A stretch of 64,000 nt of DNA from Microbacterium pygmaeum (GTDB lineage Bacteria > Actinomycetota > Actinomycetes > Actinomycetales > Microbacteriaceae). This document shows positions 60,101-64,000 of this stretch, in pieces. The notes beneath the pieces are model-generated. The model was not told where the DNA came from, made no database searches, and was given only the letters and a program-made list of their open reading frames with translations. Position numbers and translations under genes: made by a program. How positions within the stretch are numbered: position 1 is the first letter of the stretch; each line of letters begins with the position of its first letter. The stretch spans positions 558,001 to 622,000 of the forward strand of contig NZ_LT629692.1 of NCBI RefSeq assembly GCF_900100885.1, given 5' to 3'.

Positions 60101-60114
60101 CCAGAGGAGCACGT

Positions 60115-61107
60115 ATGGCCAGCCAGGACTGGTTCGACAAGGATTTCTACAAAGTCCTCGGTGTCAGCAAGGACATCCCGGACGCGGATCTGAAGAAGAC
60201 CTACCGCAAGCTCGCTCGGAAGTACCACCCCGACTCCAACCAGGGTGACACCGCCGCCGAGGCGAAGTTCAAGGAGATCAGCGAGGCCTACTCGGTGCTC
60301 TCGGACACCGAGCAGCGCAAGGAGTACGACCAGATCCGCGCCATGGGCGCCGGTGGCGCGCGCTTCACGGCGCCCGGTCAGAGCTCGGGCGGCTTCGAGG
60401 ACGTCTTCAGCGCCTTCGGGCAGGGCCGCGGTGGTCGCCAGCAGACCCCGCAGGACTTCGAAGACATCTTCAGCATGTTCAACCAGCAGCAGGGCGGCTT
60501 CGGCTCCGGCCGGTTCGGGCAGTCCACCGGCGGCTTCCGCGGCTACGGGGGTCCGCAGCGCGGCGCCGACGTGACCGCGCGGACGACGATCGACTTCATC
60601 ACTGCGACAAAGGGCGAGACGATCACCCTGCAGGGCGAGGACGGCAATCCGTTCAAGGTGAAGATCCCGGCGGGCGTCTCGGACGGGCAGAAGATCCGGC
60701 TGCGAGGCCGCGGCCGACCGTCTCCGGACGGCGGCGAGTCGGGCGACATCGTCGTGCAGGTCGCCGTGCGCAAGCACCCGGTCTTCGTCCGAGACGGACT
60801 CAACCTGCGCGTCACGGTGCCTGTCACCTTCACAGAGGCCGCGCTGGGCGCCACCATCGAGGTGCCGACGCTCGGCGGCGACCCGGTCAAGCTCCGCGTC
60901 GCCCCCGGCACCCCGTCGGGCCGCGTGCTCCGGGTGAAAGGCCGCGGCGTCGAGACGTCCAAGGGTACCGGTGATCTCCTCGCGGAGGTCCAGGTCGCTG
61001 TTCCGTCCCATCTGGACGAGGAGGCCCGCGAGGCCCTCGAGCGGTTCCACGAGCTGGAGCCGAAGGAGAATCCGCGCGCCGACCTGATGTCGAAGGCGCG
61101 CGGCTGA
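60115..61107 (+). CDS. dnaJ: DnaJ-type co-chaperone without zinc finger
   Basis: 330-aa J-domain protein. DFYKVLGVSKDIPDADLKKT, KYHPDSNQ (HPD motif) form the J-domain (residues ~10-75). A Gly/Phe/Gln-rich linker follows (FSMFNQQQGGFGSGRFGQST). The C-terminal substrate domains (from ~150) have no CxxCxGxG repeats, so it is the class II/CbpA form, as often in this position in actinobacteria. Starts 14 bases after grpE. Confidence 0.93.
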   Translation: MASQDWFDKDFYKVLGVSKDIPDADLKKTYRKLARKYHPDSNQGDTAAEAKFKEISEAYSVLSDTEQRKEYDQIRAMGAGGARFTAPGQSSGGFEDVFSAFGQGRGGRQQTPQDFEDIFSMFNQQQGGFGSGRFGQSTGGFRGYGGPQRGADVTARTTIDFITATKGETITLQGEDGNPFKVKIPAGVSDGQKIRLRGRGRPSPDGGESGDIVVQVAVRKHPVFVRDGLNLRVTVPVTFTEAALGATIEVPTLGGDPVKLRVAPGTPSGRVLRVKGRGVETSKGTGDLLAEVQVAVPSHLDEEAREALERFHELEPKENPRADLMSKARG

Positions 61108-61109
61108 TC

Positions 61110-61577
61110 ATGCCGGACGACGAGATCGATGAGGATGCCCCGATCTTCGCGATCGCGGTGGCGGCCGAGCTGACCGGGATGCACCCGCAGACGCTGCGGC
61201 AGTACGACCGGCTCGGCCTCGTCGTGCCGGCGCGCACGCAGGGCGGATCCCGCAGGTACTCGACGCGTCACGTCGAGCAGCTGAGGGAGGTCGCGCGCCT
61301 GTCTGCCGACGGGATGAGCCTTCCCGCGATCGCGCGGATCATCGAACTCGAGGACCGCCTGCGAGAGCTGCACGTCCGCGTCCGCGACCTGGAGACGCGG
61401 ATGCGCACCGAGCTCGAGAGCCGGCCGGGCGCCCGGGTCTTCGCCGCGGGTGCGACCGGATCGGTCGTGACGCTGCGCTCGGGCAGGCGGGTGCGCCGCT
61501 CCACCGACATCGTCGTGTGGCGGCCGCGTCAGCAGCTGGAATCGGGCGAGAAGGACAGCGGGTCGGAAAGAGACTGA
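61110..61577 (+). CDS. hspR: Heat-shock repressor HspR (MerR family)
   Basis: 155-aa repressor. AIAVAAELTGMHPQTLRQYD, RLGLVVPARTQGGSRRYSTR is the winged helix; a coiled coil (IARIIELEDRLRELHVRVRD) dimerises it. In related bacteria HspR binds HAIR with DnaK as co-repressor, which gives feedback. It directly follows dnaJ (two bases) and ends the operon. Confidence 0.95.
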   Translation: MPDDEIDEDAPIFAIAVAAELTGMHPQTLRQYDRLGLVVPARTQGGSRRYSTRHVEQLREVARLSADGMSLPAIARIIELEDRLRELHVRVRDLETRMRTELESRPGARVFAAGATGSVVTLRSGRRVRRSTDIVVWRPRQQLESGEKDSGSERD

Positions 61578-61590
61578 CCGGATCGCGTTC

Positions 61591-61596
61591 TAGAGT
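61591..61596 (+). promoter_or_regulatory. -10 box TAGAGT of a leaderless gene
   Basis: TAGAGT ends six bases before the GTG at 61603. Confidence 0.6.
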
Positions 61597-61602
61597 GCAG
61601 AC

Positions 61603-62376
61603 GTGAGCACTCCGAACCCCGCACCCGAGCCCGACCCGGCTCGAGGCGAGACGGCGCGCAGCGAGCGCTGGCGGCAGGCGACGTACTGGCCGCTGGCCGT
61701 CGCCGCCGGTGTGTTCCTGATCACCTACACCGCCCATGTGATCGGCGACGTGCGGGGCGTCTGGGCCACCGTCACCTCGCTGACGATCGCGATCATCTGG
61801 GTGATGTTCATCGTCGACTATCTGGTGCGCTTCGCCCTGTCGCATCCGCGCGGCCTGTGGTTCCGCACGCACAAGGCCGACCTGGTCACCGCGGTCATCC
61901 CCGCCCTGCGCCCGGTGCGCCTGCTCGACGCGTTCACGCGACTGGCCTCCTTCACGAAGACGGCGGGCAACAGCATCCGGGCACGCCTGCTCATCTACGG
62001 CGTCGGGTCGGCGCTGCTGCTCATCTGGTACGTCGCGCTGCTGGAACTGCAGTTCGAGCGCCACGCGCCGGGCGCCGACATCGACTCGTTCGGGGACGCC
62101 GTCTGGTGGGCGTTCTGCACCGTCACCACGGTCGGCTACGGCGACTTCGTCCCGGTGACGATCCCCGGTCGCGTCGCCGCGGTCGCCCTCATGGTCGGCG
62201 GCGTCGTCCTGGTCGGTCTGGTCGTCGCGACGATCTCGTCGTGGGTCGTGGAACGCGCCTCGCGCGGCCACGACGACGCGCAGCCGGCGAGCCGGGCCGA
62301 CATCCAGCGACTGACCGCCGCCCTGCGTACGGCCGAAGAGCGCGTGGAAGCCGAACGCAAGGCGGCGGGGGCGTGA
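61603..62376 (+). CDS. Voltage-gated-type potassium channel
   Basis: 257-aa membrane protein. Five to six segments lie between residues ~28 and 215. An S4-like helix has spaced Arg residues (PALRPVRLLDAFTRLASFTK). The pore loop is WWAFCTVTTVGYGDFVPVT, with the K+ filter TVGYGD. The C-terminus is a short coiled coil (ADIQRLTAALRTAEERVEAE). The GTG start fits the leaderless pattern. Overlaps the next gene by four bases. Confidence 0.92.
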   Translation: MSTPNPAPEPDPARGETARSERWRQATYWPLAVAAGVFLITYTAHVIGDVRGVWATVTSLTIAIIWVMFIVDYLVRFALSHPRGLWFRTHKADLVTAVIPALRPVRLLDAFTRLASFTKTAGNSIRARLLIYGVGSALLLIWYVALLELQFERHAPGADIDSFGDAVWWAFCTVTTVGYGDFVPVTIPGRVAAVALMVGGVVLVGLVVATISSWVVERASRGHDDAQPASRADIQRLTAALRTAEERVEAERKAAGA

Positions 62377-63449
62377 AGAAGCCGCCCGCACCTCCCGTTC
62401 CGTCCGCCGCACCTGCCCTCTCGCCGACGCTGCGCGTCCTGATCGGGCTCGCCGCCGCAGTGATCGCGCTGGCTGGGCTCTCACTCGGCCGGGAGCTGGT
62501 GGGCCCGCTGGCGCTCGCCGCGGTGATCGTGATCATCTGTCATCCGGTGCGGCATCCGCTCGAGCGGCGCGGCTGGCCGCGGTGGCTCGCCACGACGACC
62601 GTGATCGTCGTCGCGTACCTGATCCTCGGCTTCCTTGCACTCCTGCTGTTCTTCGCCGGCACGCAGTTCGTCCGTCTCGTCGCCGACTATGCGGACGAGC
62701 TGCAGGGGACCGCGCAGGCCGTGGTGGCATGGCTCGGGTCGGTCGGTCTGGACGACCAGGCGGCGGATGCCGCGGCATCCGTCCTCCAGCCCTCCACGAT
62801 CGCCGGCTTCGCCGCTTCCCTCGGCGGCACCGTGCTGACTGTGCTCACCGCCTTCTTCTTCGTGCTCGCCTACGTGATCTTCATGGCGGCGGACGGGTCG
62901 CGCTACGCGCGCGCCGAGTCGTCCTTCGGCGCGGCGGCGCGCACGTCGATCCGACGGGTCCAGAGCTTCAACACCGGCGTCCGCCGCTACTACATCGTCA
63001 ACGCGAGCTTCGGCGCAGTCGTGGCGATCATCGACGGACTCGCGCTCTGGGCGCTCGGCGTTCCCGCGCCCGCGGTGTGGGCGATCCTGGCCTTCGTGAC
63101 CAACTTCATCCCCAACATCGGCTTCGTGATCGGCCTCATCCCGCCGGCCCTGCTGGCCCTGGTGGTCGGCGGGTGGCCGCTCATGCTGGCCGTCATCGCG
63201 ATCTACTGCGTGGTCAACGTCACGCTGCAGGTGCTCGTACAGCCCAAGTTCGTCAGCGACGCCGTGAGCCTGAGCCTCACGCTGAGCTTCTTCTCGGTGA
63301 TCTTCTGGACGTTCATCATCGGACCCCTGGGCGCGATCCTGTCCATTCCACTGACGCTCCTGGTGCGCGCGCTCGTGCTCGAGGGCGATCCCGACGCGCG
63401 GTGGCTGCGCTGGCTGTCCGGTGACACGGTGTCGGCGCGCGACGGCTGA
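62373..63449 (+). CDS. AI-2E family transporter
   Basis: 358-aa membrane protein of the PF01594 type with about eight segments. FVTNFIPNIGFVIGLIPPAL and PLGAILSIPLTLLVRALVLE are the conserved C-terminal blocks. The family name comes from TqsA; many members transport other things such as Na+/H+, so quorum-signal export is not implied. GTG at 62373 overlaps the channel stop. An 18-bp palindrome lies inside (62764). Confidence 0.88.
   Translation: MKKPPAPPVPSAAPALSPTLRVLIGLAAAVIALAGLSLGRELVGPLALAAVIVIICHPVRHPLERRGWPRWLATTTVIVVAYLILGFLALLLFFAGTQFVRLVADYADELQGTAQAVVAWLGSVGLDDQAADAAASVLQPSTIAGFAASLGGTVLTVLTAFFFVLAYVIFMAADGSRYARAESSFGAAARTSIRRVQSFNTGVRRYYIVNASFGAVVAIIDGLALWALGVPAPAVWAILAFVTNFIPNIGFVIGLIPPALLALVVGGWPLMLAVIAIYCVVNVTLQVLVQPKFVSDAVSLSLTLSFFSVIFWTFIIGPLGAILSIPLTLLVRALVLEGDPDARWLRWLSGDTVSARDG
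62764..62781. repeat. Palindrome CGGATGCCGCGGCATCCG
   Basis: Perfect 18-bp palindrome inside a coding region, encoding an Ala-Asp-Ala-Ala-Ala stretch in an extracytoplasmic loop. Same core as at 9983, 10428 and 38476. Confidence 0.7.
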
Positions 63450-63452
63450 GCC

Positions 63453-64000
63453 TCAGGCGGTGCCGTTCGCGCGGTCGCGCCACTGCAGGAGCGGAACGAT
63501 CTCGGACAGGTCGTAGTCCGGGCCGTCCAGGGCCGGGATCAGCAGGCGCACGCCCTGCGCGTACAGCCGGTCCGGTCCGTCGGGCTCCAGCAGCGGCCCG
63601 AAGCGCCGGATGCTGAACCCGCTGGACAGTTCGATCTCTGCGGGATCGCGGTCCTCCTGCGCGCACCAGTCGTGCAGGACGCCGATCTTGCGGGGCAGAT
63701 CCTCGAGCGTCGCGAACGTGTGCCAGATGTCTGCGTGCTGCGCGACCAGGCGCAGGGTCTTGCGCTCGCCCTGCCCGCCGATGAGGATCGGGATCTTCCG
63801 GGTGGGGGCGGGGTTGAGCTCGTCCCAGCGTGCCCGGATCCGGGGCAGGTCGGCCGCCAGCGCGTCCAGTCGGCTCCCCACGGTTCCGAACGGATACCCG
63901 TACCCGTCGTAGTCGCGCTCGGCCCAGCCCGATCCGGTGCCGAAGATGAGGCGTCCCGTCCCGGCCGCTCCGGCGCTGATGTGGTCGACGGTACGGGCCA
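63453..64000 (-). CDS. LLM-class (F420-type) oxidoreductase, C-terminal part
   Basis: About 182 C-terminal residues; the start lies beyond the window. It reads RTVDHISAGAAGTGRLIFGT, GSGWAERDYDGYGYPFGT, then RKIPILIGGQGERKTLRLVA and QHADIWHTF, typical of luciferase-like F420-dependent oxidoreductases of actinobacteria. It probably carries out a hydride transfer with F420H2; the substrate is unknown. Convergent with the transporter, three bases apart. Confidence 0.87.
   Translation of the reverse strand, partial: ARTVDHISAGAAGTGRLIFGTGSGWAERDYDGYGYPFGTVGSRLDALAADLPRIRARWDELNPAPTRKIPILIGGQGERKTLRLVAQHADIWHTFATLEDLPRKIGVLHDWCAQEDRDPAEIELSSGFSIRRFGPLLEPDGPDRLYAQGVRLLIPALDGPDYDLSEIVPLLQWRDRANGTA

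Noticed and set aside
57566..60112. Long minus-strand open frame (848 codons) opposite dnaK-grpE
   Set aside because: Antisense to two highly conserved genes; composition is typical of a shadow frame.

Overview
The window is chromosomal DNA of a high-GC actinobacterium. It is most like Microbacterium or another member of the Microbacteriaceae. Signs are very GC-rich codons, many GTG starts, four-base ATGA/GTGA gene overlaps, actinobacterial families (HspR with its HAIR operator, F420-type oxidoreductases, DUF3253, DUF2470, ECF42/DGPF), and many apparently leaderless genes with a TAnnnT box six bases before the start codon. I see no prophage, plasmid origin, CRISPR array or rRNA. One insertion sequence is present.

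Layout. 1-5.5 kb: cut agmatine deiminase gene, divergent TetR regulator with a palindromic operator, PLP decarboxylase, small conserved genes and a methyltransferase remnant. 5.5-10 kb: DinB2-type polymerase, PPOX enzyme, atypical SDR and small membrane proteins. 10-13 kb: composite repeat array, then an IS481-type element lying exactly in the stop codon of purB. 13-18.4 kb: large secreted nuclease, tyrosine phosphatase, a WXG100-like/lipase gene pair and a holin-like membrane protein. 18.4-23.1 kb: hisC-like aminotransferase and branched-chain-type 2-oxoacid dehydrogenase E1 alpha, E1 beta and E2. 23.1-30.4 kb: zinc uptake genes with a Zur box, zur itself, a COG0701/TIGR03943 pair, an anchored beta-propeller-like protein and a 3-methyladenine glycosylase. 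30.4-33.8 kb: TetR, glycosyltransferase and FAD oxidase. 33.9-36.5 kb: rpmB-rpmG-rpsN (zinc-free forms) behind a structured leader, an esterase and HU. 36.5-43.4 kb: CopD-CtaG fusion, a MerR-controlled thioredoxin-reductase-like gene, a Pif1-like helicase, heme oxygenase and DUF2470. 43.4-51.3 kb: degenerate serine-hydrolase lipoprotein, EamA exporter, nucleoside hydrolase/ribokinase pair, acyl-CoA dehydrogenase, amine oxidase and tRNA-Gly. 51.4-57.5 kb: dcd, a palindromic intergenic element, two divergent MarR-like regulators with Gly-rich tails, a second composite repeat locus, a truncated ECF42 sigma gene with its DGPF partner, MFS and GNAT genes and a decayed membrane gene. 57.5-64 kb: dnaK-grpE-dnaJ-hspR, a K+ channel, an AI-2E transporter and a cut LLM oxidoreductase.

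How parts work together. Zinc: Zur, ZnuACB and the COG0701/TIGR03943 pair lie in one co-directional block, and zinc-free ribosomal proteins lie 6 kb away, although no Zur box was found before them. Iron/heme: heme oxygenase and DUF2470 are adjacent, with a DtxR-like box between them. Heat shock: HspR probably represses the dnaK operon through the HAIR site. Nucleoside salvage: nucleoside hydrolase and ribokinase are divergent neighbours.

Most worth a second look: the structured rpmB leader, the DinB2 steric-gate residue, the MerR promoter with a 19-bp spacer and two start codons inside the operator, the tandem-repeat/hairpin arrays that begin at stop codons, and the IS481 insertion that gave both purB and the transposase their stop codon.
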